NCBI GenBank assembly: GCA_049969475.1
Contig: JBMFOU010000001.1
Span: 248,001 to 312,000 of the forward strand
Direction of reading: 5' to 3'
DNA length: 64,000 bases
Source of the DNA: UBA2030 sp049969475
Lineage (GTDB): Bacteria > Bacteroidota > Bacteroidia > Bacteroidales > TTA-H9
In this document: in pieces, positions 34,379-42,704 of the stretch
Numbering within the stretch: position 1 is the first letter of the stretch
How the letters are laid out: every line of letters starts with the position of its first letter
Translations under genes and position numbers: made by a program
Notes under the pieces: model-generated
The model's input: only the letters and a program-made list of their open reading frames with translations
Told to the model about the DNA's origin: nothing
Database searches by the model: none

Positions 34379-35407
34379 TTATTTCTGGTTGGATTTTCTC
34401 ACCTGGTTCCAATCCACCAGGGCGCTCATGCCCGGACGCAAACCTTCAATTTTTTCAGCGGGGCGTGCATGCACTTCGAAAGTCTTCAAATCGAAGTCAC
34501 CCGAGGTTTTGGTGGCGTTCCAGGTGGCAAAGTTACCCAGGGCATTAATATAAGTAACGATTAGGGGTACTTCGCGGTTTCCCAGTGCAGGTATGTGGGC
34601 TTTAAGCGTGCTCCCCTTTTGAATATCTGCCAGCAAATCTTCGCGCAGGTTGAAACTAATCCATGCATCATTGAGGTCTGCAATGGTAATCACCGGATAG
34701 CCAGCCGTAACTATTTCCCCTTTTTCGGCAATTATATTTGCCACTTCGCCGGCAATCGGGGCGTAGATTCGGGTTTCGGTTAAATAGGCTTCCACTTCGT
34801 TGATGGCTGCGCTGGCTTTGTGAACCATGGCCCTTGCAGTTTCTTTGTCTTCCACACGGGTGCCATTAACGGCCTTGTCATAAAGCGCTTTAGCTGCTTG
34901 AGCTGTTTCGCGGGCTACTTTATATTGGGTCTCGGCTTCATCCCTTTTTTGAGCGGGTACGACTCCGTCCTGGTATAGCTTCTCTACACGATGGAATGTT
35001 TTTTCGGCGAGCTCGGCAGCAGCTTCTGCTTTTAGCCAGCTATTTCGGGCTGCTTCAATGTCTTCGCGTTGGGCGCCGGTTACTGCCTTTTTATTTTGGG
35101 CCTCGGCAGCTTCAAGGGCAGCTCTTGCCTGCTCTAATTTGGCCTCTACTTCGGGGCTGTGAATGATGAAGAGAAGCTGCCCTTTTTCTACCTTATCCCC
35201 TTTTCTAACCGCTATGCTGTCTATTCTTCCCGTGAGTTTTGAGGCTACCTTTACCTGGGTGGCATCTGCCTCTCCCTGCACTTCGAAAGGTTTGGGCATG
35301 GCTAATATCCAAACTGAATAAATAAAGAATAAAACTACGATGACAAGTCCGAGTGCGGCTGGAATAATTCCGCTTTTCCTGATTTCCTGAGTTTTTGTTG
35401 TGTTCAT
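34379..35407 (-). CDS. HlyD-family membrane fusion protein
   Basis: A 342-residue periplasmic adaptor anchored by one N-terminal helix (IIPAALGLVIVVLFFIYSVWI, residues 14-34). The two halves of the biotinyl-lipoyl-like domain are ADATQVKVASKLTGRIDSIAV, followed by RKGDKVEKGQLLF, and the later TRIYAPIAGEVANIIAEKGE. Between them is a long alpha-helical hairpin rich in Ala, Glu and Lys (about residues 85-205), which docks onto TolC. A beta-barrel segment follows. It links the inner-membrane permeases to the outer-membrane channel encoded by the preceding gene. Confidence 0.95.
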   Translation of the reverse strand: MNTTKTQEIRKSGIIPAALGLVIVVLFFIYSVWILAMPKPFEVQGEADATQVKVASKLTGRIDSIAVRKGDKVEKGQLLFIIHSPEVEAKLEQARAALEAAEAQNKKAVTGAQREDIEAARNSWLKAEAAAELAEKTFHRVEKLYQDGVVPAQKRDEAETQYKVARETAQAAKALYDKAVNGTRVEDKETARAMVHKASAAINEVEAYLTETRIYAPIAGEVANIIAEKGEIVTAGYPVITIADLNDAWISFNLREDLLADIQKGSTLKAHIPALGNREVPLIVTYINALGNFATWNATKTSGDFDLKTFEVHARPAEKIEGLRPGMSALVDWNQVRKSNQK

Positions 35408-35439
35408 ATCTTTGAGATTTTTTATTATTAATCAATAAA

Positions 35440-36951
35440 TTATAAAGATCCGGTTTGGGCTTTATCTGAAGTCTGCCAGTAGGTAAATTGTTCGGGAATG
35501 CCTGCATATTGAAGCAAGCGGGCAAGGGTTGTATCAAAGCCATACATGGCCTGTAAACGCTCGATGCGGGTCTTGGCCTGTAAAAGCCGTGCATCGGTAA
35601 CATCGGTTCCCGGAGCCATTTCTTCTTCAAAGGCTTTTTCTCTTACCCTCACTAATTCGTCGGTAAAGGCCAGGTCGTTTTCGATTTGGTGTATCTGTTC
35701 GAGATACATATTTAGTTCGTTATGCAGCTTGATAATTAGGGTGTTGATATCGACTTCTGCTTTTTTCTGAACTTCTTCCACTTGATGGGTTTTCATTTTT
35801 GCCGCCTGGAGTTTTTTAAATCTGGCTGTGCCATCGAATACTGTCCATTGCAAGCCTCCGGCTATCATCCAATCGGGTAGTTGTTCTGAAAGATCTTTGT
35901 TAGCCAGGTCGTAAGTCCCTTTAACCCCAATGGCAGGGAGGAAATTTGCCAGACTGACTTTTTCTCCTGCTTTGGCTTGCTGGCTCAAAGTTTCTACCTG
36001 CCTCAATTGAGGGTTATTGCGGCGTGCTTCTTCCAGGAAATAAGTCACCGGAGGAATGCTGTCCACGTAAAAGAGGGGGGATACCGGCATGGGTATTTCG
36101 TTGTTTTGCAGGCCAAGGGTATTGCTAAGGGCTTCACGTGCTGTTTCCAGTTCACGGTTGGCTTTGTCGAGTTCGCGCTGGGCCTGCGAGGCATAAACTT
36201 TTGCATTGAGTAGTTCGGCTTTAGAAATCATGCCTTGTTCATAAAGACGGGTAGCATCGTTCAGGTGTCGCATCATGCCGTCGAGCACCATTTCTCTTAC
36301 TTTTACGGCCTGCAGGGCGAGATTTACACCATAATAGCGCTGGGCTAACTCTGTGGTAAGGTCTGCGGCAACCTGTCTTTTTTTCCATTCTGCTTCCATA
36401 CTTTGCAGGCTTGCCACCCTATTGGCAGTTCTGATTCTTCCGCCGGCATACAAGGTCCAATTGACAGAGGCCTGCAAGGTTGCAAATTCTTTCTTCTGAA
36501 TCATTGGGTCCCATTCCCCATTTTGTACCTTATCCAATCCTTCCAGCATTTTTTGCCGAATCACTTGTGTGGAAACGTTGTCAGGGAGTATGGGCATAAT
36601 TTGCTGGGTGGCCGGATCGGGGTTGGGAACGCCGGAGAATACACCGTATTTGCCCAGAGCCCCGTATAAAGGGGTAATGGCATCTCGCACCGGTGTCAGA
36701 TCGAGGTGGATATTATCCGACAGGCGGACATAGCTCGCATTCAGTTCGGCCTGGGGTAAGTAAAGATTGCGGGTAGCCTGCTGCAGGGCTTTCTTTTCCT
36801 GCATTTGAAAATCGGCCTGCCGCAGGGCCGGGTTGTTGGTTAAAGTGAGGTCGAGGGCTTCTTTCCATGTAAGCGGGCGCTGCGCTTGCGATGTATTTGC
36901 CAGACCCAAAGTAAGTAGGATGAACCCTAAGAAAAATAATTTCCTATTCAT
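35440..36951 (-). CDS. TolC-family outer-membrane efflux protein
   Basis: A 503-residue outer-membrane channel protein with a signal peptide (MNRKLFFLGFILLTLGLANTSQA, cut near residue 23). The TolC repeat appears twice: LTWKEALDLTLTNNPALRQADFQ near residue 28-50 with a long coiled-coil, and ARRNNPQLRQVETLSQQAK near 310. It forms the exit duct of the export system together with the HlyD-type adaptor and the two permeases. It begins three bases after the stop of the TetR gene, so the five genes form one operon under the same promoter. Confidence 0.94.
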   Translation of the reverse strand: MNRKLFFLGFILLTLGLANTSQAQRPLTWKEALDLTLTNNPALRQADFQMQEKKALQQATRNLYLPQAELNASYVRLSDNIHLDLTPVRDAITPLYGALGKYGVFSGVPNPDPATQQIMPILPDNVSTQVIRQKMLEGLDKVQNGEWDPMIQKKEFATLQASVNWTLYAGGRIRTANRVASLQSMEAEWKKRQVAADLTTELAQRYYGVNLALQAVKVREMVLDGMMRHLNDATRLYEQGMISKAELLNAKVYASQAQRELDKANRELETAREALSNTLGLQNNEIPMPVSPLFYVDSIPPVTYFLEEARRNNPQLRQVETLSQQAKAGEKVSLANFLPAIGVKGTYDLANKDLSEQLPDWMIAGGLQWTVFDGTARFKKLQAAKMKTHQVEEVQKKAEVDINTLIIKLHNELNMYLEQIHQIENDLAFTDELVRVREKAFEEEMAPGTDVTDARLLQAKTRIERLQAMYGFDTTLARLLQYAGIPEQFTYWQTSDKAQTGSL

Positions 36952-36954
36952 ACT

Positions 36955-37539
36955 TTATTTTTTTAAAGATTTTAATATCAATGCTTTGACCGTTGATAGC
37001 TCCTCGCTATCGAGCTTATGGGTGTAGAAAAGCCCTTTGATTCGGGAATTGATGAATGTAATAGGATAAGCTACACAGAGCAGGTAAATGTTTTCTTCAG
37101 AAATTGCAGGGTCCATCTGCCCGGACTTTACACCTAATTTGCGAAAGCTACTGCATATGTGAAAGATTCGGTCGCGAAGATTGTCTTCCATGCGGAAAGT
37201 ATGATCGTGCATGAGCTTATACAGAAACATGATTTTTTCTGGGGTAGTGTGGGTCAGCTTGAGCATTTGGTCGAGGAGTTCGTCGAGCACTTCTTCTGGT
37301 GTCTGCGACCGCTGGAGCACTTCCTCCATGTGGTTGGCTACTTCGCTCAACACTTTAAAAAATAAATCATTAACTAATTCCGCTTTGCCTTTATAGAAGC
37401 GATAGAGGTAGCCTTCGGCTACGCCTGCCTCACGAGCTATGGATGAAACAGAGGCTCCTCCATAACCGTTTTTCACCACCATGTGCATGGTGGCTTGATG
37501 GATTTTTTCAATGCGCGTCGGGTCTGTATTTCGTGCCAT
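36955..37539 (-). CDS. TetR-family transcriptional repressor
   Basis: A 194-residue regulator. Residues 1-50 carry the TetR helix-turn-helix: IEKIHQATMHMVVKNGYGGASVSSI, then AREAGVAEGYLYRFYKGK, ending in the conserved Y-x-Y/F-F-K segment. The C-terminal ligand-binding domain is poorly conserved, as usual. The first gene of the export operon, it probably represses the operon until a toxic compound binds. An inverted repeat, a good operator candidate, lies at 37550-37563. The frame also opens at an ATG at 37560, but that ATG lies within the operator; the ATG at 37539 starts the conserved part directly. Confidence 0.93.
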   Translation of the reverse strand: MARNTDPTRIEKIHQATMHMVVKNGYGGASVSSIAREAGVAEGYLYRFYKGKAELVNDLFFKVLSEVANHMEEVLQRSQTPEEVLDELLDQMLKLTHTTPEKIMFLYKLMHDHTFRMEDNLRDRIFHICSSFRKLGVKSGQMDPAISEENIYLLCVAYPITFINSRIKGLFYTHKLDSEELSTVKALILKSLKK

Positions 37540-37549
37540 ATTATTTGAG

Positions 37550-37563
37550 TGAATGTTCATTCA
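37550..37563 (-). promoter_or_regulatory. Candidate TetR operator
   Basis: TGAATG-TT-CATTCA: perfect 6-base inverted repeat with a two-base spacer, of the kind bound by many TetR dimers. It sits about 7-20 bases downstream of the predicted transcription start and just upstream of the TetR ATG, a position suited to autorepression. Confidence 0.7.
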
Positions 37564-37575
37564 TTAATTCGGGCG

Positions 37576-37584
37576 GCAAAATTA
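37576..37584 (-). promoter_or_regulatory. -7 element of the tetR-efflux operon
   Basis: TAATTTTGC on the minus strand, exact match; a TTTG (37605-37602) lies 17 bases upstream. Start near 37570, next to the candidate operator. Confidence 0.7.
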
Positions 37585-37753
37585 AACAAAAAATGAACCA
37601 ACAAAGCAGGAGAGATGAAATTTCAGTAAAAAAAAAGGAATGGCCGGATAAAGTGTTTTTTATCAATAATTTAGTTAAAAAATTCTTTAAGGCCATTCTG
37701 TGTGGCAGTCTGAAAATTTGCCAGTATTAACAAATATTTAAAATTGAAACTCA

Positions 37754-37783
37754 TTTGGGGCAAATACCTAACTTTAACTTTGC
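37754..37783 (+). promoter_or_regulatory. Promoter of the phosphate transporter gene
   Basis: TTTG at 37754-37757, 17-base spacer, TAACTTTGC at 37775-37783. Start near 37789, leaving a leader of about 60 bases. Confidence 0.7.
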
Positions 37784-37848
37784 GGCGCCTTTCGGGAGAA
37801 ACGAAACAATTGATTTGATTTTAAATCTTTAATTGCAAAAAATACAAC

Positions 37849-40113
37849 ATGGACCCAATTTATTATCTGATTGTTGGTTTTTTATTTATTCTAGCCATCA
37901 CCGATTTGATTGTTGGTGTAGGTAACGATGCGGTAAACTTTTTAAATTCTGCCGTTGGAAGCAAGGTGGCTTCTTTTCGGGTCATCATAGGTGTTGCCTT
38001 TCTTGGGCTGCTTGTAGGGACGTTGTTTTCAAGTGGCATGATGGAAATTGCCCGGAGCGGAATTTTCAATCCCGGGATGTTTTATTTTCATCAGGTGATG
38101 TACATTTTCCTGGCGGTAATGATCACCGATGTTATTTTGCTTGATGCCTTCAATAGCCTTGGATTGCCCACGTCCACTACGGTTTCCATTATTTTCGAAT
38201 TGCTTGGGGCATCGGTATCCATAGCTACTTTCAAAGTATTGAGTGAGAAAGGTCAATGGGCAAGTATTTCTGAATACATCAATTCATCCAAAGTACTGGC
38301 TATTGTCTCAGGTATTCTTTTATCGGTAGTAGTTGCGTTCACTGTGGGTAGTATTGTTCAGTATTTCAGTCGAATTCTTTTTACCTTCCGATATCGGGAC
38401 AAGGTAAGATACTTAGGTGGACTCTGGGGAGGGCTTTCTTTTACTGCAATCATTTATTTTTTGGTACTGAAAGGAGCCAGGGGTGCTACTTTTATGGATG
38501 AAGCCACATTAAAATATTTTGAGCAAAATACCTCCGTAATAATGCTATACTCTTTTATCGGCTTCTCCATAATTTTTCAGTTGCTGATATGGCTTTTCCG
38601 TATAGATGTTTTAAAGTTTATTGTGCTTGCAGGAACTTTTGCCCTGGCCATGGCATTTGCGGGCAACGATCTGGTTAATTTTATCGGGGCTCCTTTGGCA
38701 GGTTTTGAAGCCTTTAAAATTTACTTAAGTTCTGGAAAGGACGTTCATACATTGACTATGGAGGGGTTGGCGGGTGCCATTAAGTCTCCATGGTATATGC
38801 TTTTCGGAGCAGGTATTGTCATGGGGCTCACCCTGGTGTTTTCGAGAAAAACCCGTACAGTAATTAATACCAGTGTTGACCTGAGCCGGCAGGATGAGGG
38901 AATTGAGAAATTTTCTTCCAATGCCTTTTCCCGTGCTCTGGTTCGTTTCTTTGTGAATGCGGGAGAAGTGATTGAAATGATCCTTCCTGCTTCGTTGCGT
39001 CGCTTCCTTTCTTCTCGTTTCACTCCTCCTCCTCAAGAAGAAATTGAAGAGGCCCGCAAAAAAGGCATTTCATTCGATCTTATCCGTGCAAGTGTAAATC
39101 TCGTAGTGGCCTCCATACTCATTGCCTTTGGTACCTCTCACAAGTTACCTCTAAGTACAACCTACGTGACTTTCATGGTGGCCATGGGTACATCATTTGC
39201 CGATGGAGCCTGGGGGAGAGAAAGTGCCGTTTATAGGGTTGCTGGAGTCATGACGGTGATTGGAGGATGGTTTTTTACGGCCTTTATCGCTTTCACCGTC
39301 AGTTTTATAATGGGAACTATTATTTTTTATGGGGAAATCTACGCAATTATCGCTCTTTTAATTTTGGCTTCCTATCTCCTTTACAGGCAGCAGAGAAGTT
39401 ATGTGCGTCGTGAAAAAGAATACCAGACAGCCAAAGATCTGGTTGAGTCTGCCACATCCCTCTCTCTCGAAGCTATTGTCACGCGTTGCTCCAACGATAT
39501 CCTACAGTCGCTGGATCAGACTTTTTCGCTTTACAAACGCACCCTGAATGCTCTTTTTAAAGAGGATAGAAAAAAATTGAAAAAGCTATTTGAAGAAGTC
39601 AATGAATTCAATAAGCATTCCAAATTGTTAAAAAACAATGTACATAATGTGGTTGACCATTTGAAGGAAGATGCTTTGGATGCAGGTCACTATTATGTTC
39701 AGGTTGTTGATTTCCTGCGTGAAATAGCCCATTGCGTGAGCTACATTGCTGAACCTGTTCTTCAACACGTGGAGAACAATCACAAAGGCATGAATGCTGC
39801 CCAGAAAGCTGAACTTCAGCGTATTTGCGATGATTTTGAGAAACTTGTACAGGTCATCAAGCTTTCTATTGAGACCGGAGACTTTGGGAAACGTGATGAG
39901 GTAGTTGCCCTTCAGCAAAAAATGATTGAAGATGTGGAAAAATCGCGCAAAGCACAGGTCAAGCGAATTAAAGCCCACGAAACCGGTACCAAAAATTCTA
40001 TACTGTTTTTAAACCTTCTGGCCGAATCGAAGAACCTGGCCAATTTTGTGACCAATCTTTACAAATCACAACGCGATTTTATTCTGGCTTCACAAAACAG
40101 ATTAAGTTCGTAA
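37849..40113 (+). CDS. Inorganic phosphate transporter (Pit) with PhoU-like tail
   Basis: A 754-residue membrane protein. Residues 1-510 are a Pit/PHO-4 permease with about ten helices and the two diagnostic repeats: FVGNDAVNF-like GVGNDAVNFLNSAVGSKVA near residue 24-42 and AFAGNDLVNFIGAPLAG near 267-283. LGLPTSTTVSIIFELLG and KLPLSTTYVTFMVAMG are the matching signature half-sites. Residues about 525-754 are hydrophilic and helical (SLSLEAIVTRCSNDILQSLD onwards), resembling PhoU-type regulators. Such fusions are common in Bacteroidota and suggest built-in control of uptake. It stands alone with its own promoter and a terminator. Confidence 0.93.
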   Translation: MDPIYYLIVGFLFILAITDLIVGVGNDAVNFLNSAVGSKVASFRVIIGVAFLGLLVGTLFSSGMMEIARSGIFNPGMFYFHQVMYIFLAVMITDVILLDAFNSLGLPTSTTVSIIFELLGASVSIATFKVLSEKGQWASISEYINSSKVLAIVSGILLSVVVAFTVGSIVQYFSRILFTFRYRDKVRYLGGLWGGLSFTAIIYFLVLKGARGATFMDEATLKYFEQNTSVIMLYSFIGFSIIFQLLIWLFRIDVLKFIVLAGTFALAMAFAGNDLVNFIGAPLAGFEAFKIYLSSGKDVHTLTMEGLAGAIKSPWYMLFGAGIVMGLTLVFSRKTRTVINTSVDLSRQDEGIEKFSSNAFSRALVRFFVNAGEVIEMILPASLRRFLSSRFTPPPQEEIEEARKKGISFDLIRASVNLVVASILIAFGTSHKLPLSTTYVTFMVAMGTSFADGAWGRESAVYRVAGVMTVIGGWFFTAFIAFTVSFIMGTIIFYGEIYAIIALLILASYLLYRQQRSYVRREKEYQTAKDLVESATSLSLEAIVTRCSNDILQSLDQTFSLYKRTLNALFKEDRKKLKKLFEEVNEFNKHSKLLKNNVHNVVDHLKEDALDAGHYYVQVVDFLREIAHCVSYIAEPVLQHVENNHKGMNAAQKAELQRICDDFEKLVQVIKLSIETGDFGKRDEVVALQQKMIEDVEKSRKAQVKRIKAHETGTKNSILFLNLLAESKNLANFVTNLYKSQRDFILASQNRLSS

Positions 40114-40144
40114 GCTTCACAATAAGGCTCGAAGTATTCAGAAG

Positions 40145-40177
40145 ACCTGCCTCTTGCCGGGCAGGTTTTCTGTTTTT
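40145..40177 (+). terminator. Terminator after the phosphate transporter gene
   Basis: ACCTGCC (40145-40151) and GGCAGGT (40160-40166) form a perfect 7-bp stem with an 8-base loop, followed by TTTCTGTTTTT. Confidence 0.8.
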
Positions 40178-40188
40178 GAGCATCTTCT

Positions 40189-40197
40189 TACTTTTGC
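40189..40197 (+). promoter_or_regulatory. -7 element of the cysteate synthase gene
   Basis: TACTTTTGC, exact match, 17 bases before the ATG at 40214. It shows that the longer frame from 40154, which lies inside the preceding terminator, is not used. Confidence 0.65.
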
Positions 40198-40213
40198 CTA
40201 TGATTTTATAATT

Positions 40214-41536
40214 ATGAAAAATAACCTTTCCCTTACCCATTATCGACTTCTTTCGGTAAAGAGTGGTCAGCTATACGAGGATACGGGTTGGATGCTTGAT
40301 CCGCCGGGTGAATCCTTTCCTTCCTTGCTTAGAGCTGAGTATGCCCAAAGGCAAATCCATCTGAACCCTGCTTCCACGGGTATTTTTCGTTATGCCGATT
40401 GGCTGCCATTTCATCAGTACCTTGAATCATCAGAGGCTCCTTATACTTATAAAAGCAAGGAACTGGCCAGTGTGTTGGGGTTGAAAAATCTTTGGATTAC
40501 ATTCAGTGGATATTGGCCAGCCAAAGGAATACAAATGTCTACCTGTTCTTTTAAGGAGTTGGAGGCCTTTTCAGTTTGCAGCAGGTTAGGAAGTCATCCG
40601 GGAAAGATTTTAGTAGTTGCCTCCGCCGGAAATACGGCACGGGCTTTTGCCAGGGTATGCTCCGATAACGACATTCCGCTTTTACTGTGTGTACCAGAAG
40701 ACAATATAGACACTTTATGGTCCAACCGGCCTTTTTCTCCCTCGGTACGACTGGTTTGCACGGCTAGTGGAAGCGATTATTTCGATGCTATTGCTCTTTC
40801 GAACCAGGTTGCTGGGCTTCCGGGTTTTTTAGCCGAGGGTGGAGCTAAAAATATAGCCCGTCGAGATGGAATGGGGACTACAGTGCTCTCGGCTGTTATG
40901 GCCATGGGGCGTATTCCCGACTACTACTTCCAGGCTGTAGGCAGTGGCACCGGAGCCATAGCTGCGTGGGAAGCTAACCTGCGTTTGCTGACCGATGGTA
41001 GGTTTGGGAAGAAAAAGATGAAACTCATGGTGGCTCAGAACGAACCTTTTACCCCCATGTACGATGCATGGAAAGCCGGTACACGCGAGCTATTCCCATT
41101 GGATGAAAATGTTGCCCGACATCAGGTAGAACAGATTTTTTCCAAGGTGCTTTCCAATCGTAAACCTCCCTATGGAATCGCTGGTGGACTTTTTGATGCA
41201 TTACAAGATACAAACGGTGATATTTTGAAGGTGAGCAATACCTCAGCTATTGCGGCAGCCGAACTCTTTGCAGAAACCGAGGGTATAGATATTCATCCGG
41301 CAGCTGCCGTGGCTCTGGCCTCTCTTATTCAGGCAATTGGAGAAAACCGTATCGATCGCGAGGCGGATATTATGATCAACATTACCGGAGGAGGAGAAAA
41401 ACTATTTAAGGATTCTCACAAGCTGCATTATCTCACGCCCGATCATGTTTTTATCCCTGGTGCAAGTCAGGAGGAAGTGAATGAGGTTATGCAGTTGCTT
41501 TTCAGGGATATCAAAGAAGATATTCGGGTTTCGTGA
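40214..41536 (+). CDS. Cysteate synthase-like PLP enzyme (threonine synthase family)
   Basis: A 440-residue fold-type II pyridoxal-phosphate enzyme. It most resembles cysteate synthase, which makes cysteate from phosphoserine and sulfite. Diagnostic segments are FRYADWLPFHQY near residue 59, YKSKELASVLGLKNLWITFSGYWPAKG near 80-105 and the PLP-phosphate loop VVASAGNTARAFARV near 137-151. EGGAKNIARRDGMGTTVLSA near 212 and YYFQAVGSGTGAIAAWEA near 240 are also typical. The N-terminal half-zinc-finger of threonine synthase (LxCxxC) is missing; instead it reads HYRLLSVKSGQLYEDTGWMLD. In Bacteroidota cysteate feeds capnine/sulfonolipid synthesis; methanogens use it for coenzyme M, which is not expected here. 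Identification rests on recalled family motifs, so a threonine synthase paralogue remains possible. Confidence 0.75.
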   Translation: MKNNLSLTHYRLLSVKSGQLYEDTGWMLDPPGESFPSLLRAEYAQRQIHLNPASTGIFRYADWLPFHQYLESSEAPYTYKSKELASVLGLKNLWITFSGYWPAKGIQMSTCSFKELEAFSVCSRLGSHPGKILVVASAGNTARAFARVCSDNDIPLLLCVPEDNIDTLWSNRPFSPSVRLVCTASGSDYFDAIALSNQVAGLPGFLAEGGAKNIARRDGMGTTVLSAVMAMGRIPDYYFQAVGSGTGAIAAWEANLRLLTDGRFGKKKMKLMVAQNEPFTPMYDAWKAGTRELFPLDENVARHQVEQIFSKVLSNRKPPYGIAGGLFDALQDTNGDILKVSNTSAIAAAELFAETEGIDIHPAAAVALASLIQAIGENRIDREADIMINITGGGEKLFKDSHKLHYLTPDHVFIPGASQEEVNEVMQLLFRDIKEDIRVS

Positions 41537-41596
41537 ATCAAACCCCAAGCGGTTAGCGTCTTATTCATTATCATTCTGCCATTAACAAACCGCTGA

Positions 41597-41631
41597 TTTT
41601 GTCGGGGTTGTGCAGTATCCATTAATTTTGC
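41597..41631 (+). promoter_or_regulatory. Promoter of thiL
   Basis: TTTTG at 41597-41601, 21-base spacer, TAATTTTGC at 41623-41631. Start near 41637, only about 7 bases before the ATG. Confidence 0.7.
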
Positions 41632-41643
41632 ACAAAAAACAAC

Positions 41644-42693
41644 ATGAGCATTTTAGACTCACCTACCAGCCGTACGGAGCTCAGCGAACTGGGCGAATTT
41701 GGACTGATCGACCGACTTACCGCCGATATTCAATCCTCCCATAGGTCTACAATCAAAGGCATAGGCGATGATGCTGCTGTGCTTGATTATGGGGATAAGT
41801 TAGTACTTGTTACCCAGGATATTTTAAACGAGGGGGTGCATTTCGATCTTGCCTATACTCCTCTGAAGCATTTAGGATATAAAGCCGCTGTAGTCAATTT
41901 TTCGGATATCTATGCCATGAACGGCTCGCCCCGGCAAATGGTGGTGGGAATCTCGGTATCGAATCGTTTTTCGGTGGAAGCCCTGGAGGAGTTTTACGAA
42001 GGGCTGAAGATGGCCTGCACAAAATATGGAGTGGACCTGGTGGGAGGCGATACAACCTCGAGCCGGGGGGGATTTTTTATTAGTATAACTGTCGTAGGCG
42101 AGGCTGAAAAGGGTAAAGTCGTTTACCGCAGTGGAGCCCATCCCAACGACCTGATTTGTGTTTCGGGCGACCTGGGCGCTGCCTACATGGGTTTATTAGT
42201 ACTCGAGCGTGAGAAAAAAGCTTTTTTAGCTAATCCGGCAGTGCAGCCCGAGTTGGAAGGTAACGACTATGTGTTGGAACGTCAATTGAAGCCTGAAGCC
42301 CGCCGCGATGTCATTCGTCTGCTCAACGATGCCGGCATAGTACCTACCAGCATGATTGATATTTCTGACGGCCTGGCCAGCGAATTGCTCCATATTTGTA
42401 AACAGTCGGGTACAGGTTGTGCTGTTTATGAAGATAAAATCCCCATCGACCCTGCTACACTCCTGTTATGTGAGGAATTTAAAATCATACCCTCTGTTGC
42501 GGCACTCAATGGAGGAGAAGATTACGAGCTTCTGTTTACGGTTCCTCTCTCGGAATATGAGAAGATCAAAGGGTTGCTTGGTATAAGCGTCATTGGGCAT
42601 ATTACCGAGGCCTCGGAGGGTAAATATTTGATTACCAACGACAGAAAACAGATACCGCTACAGGCCCAGGGCTGGAATCATATGCGAAGCTAA
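41644..42693 (+). CDS. thiL: Thiamine-monophosphate kinase
   Basis: A 349-residue ATP-dependent kinase making thiamine diphosphate, the active cofactor, from thiamine monophosphate. The N-terminal GIGDDAAVLDYGDKLVLVTQDIL (about residues 40-63) is the metal- and ATP-binding start. YKAAVVNFSDIYAMNGSPR near 80-98 and GLVGGDTT-like VDLVGGDTTSSRGG near 130 follow. The end has LNGGEDYELLFTVP near 296. The second residue of the usual TTD motif is changed to QD. No other thiamine genes are near. uvrC begins 11 bases downstream, so the two are probably one transcript. Confidence 0.95.
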   Translation: MSILDSPTSRTELSELGEFGLIDRLTADIQSSHRSTIKGIGDDAAVLDYGDKLVLVTQDILNEGVHFDLAYTPLKHLGYKAAVVNFSDIYAMNGSPRQMVVGISVSNRFSVEALEEFYEGLKMACTKYGVDLVGGDTTSSRGGFFISITVVGEAEKGKVVYRSGAHPNDLICVSGDLGAAYMGLLVLEREKKAFLANPAVQPELEGNDYVLERQLKPEARRDVIRLLNDAGIVPTSMIDISDGLASELLHICKQSGTGCAVYEDKIPIDPATLLLCEEFKIIPSVAALNGGEDYELLFTVPLSEYEKIKGLLGISVIGHITEASEGKYLITNDRKQIPLQAQGWNHMRS

Positions 42694-42704
42694 GGTGCAG
42701 AGCC

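Noticed and set aside
40154..40213. A 20-residue N-terminal extension of the cysteate synthase-like protein
   Set aside because: It lies in the terminator of the preceding gene and upstream of the predicted transcription start.
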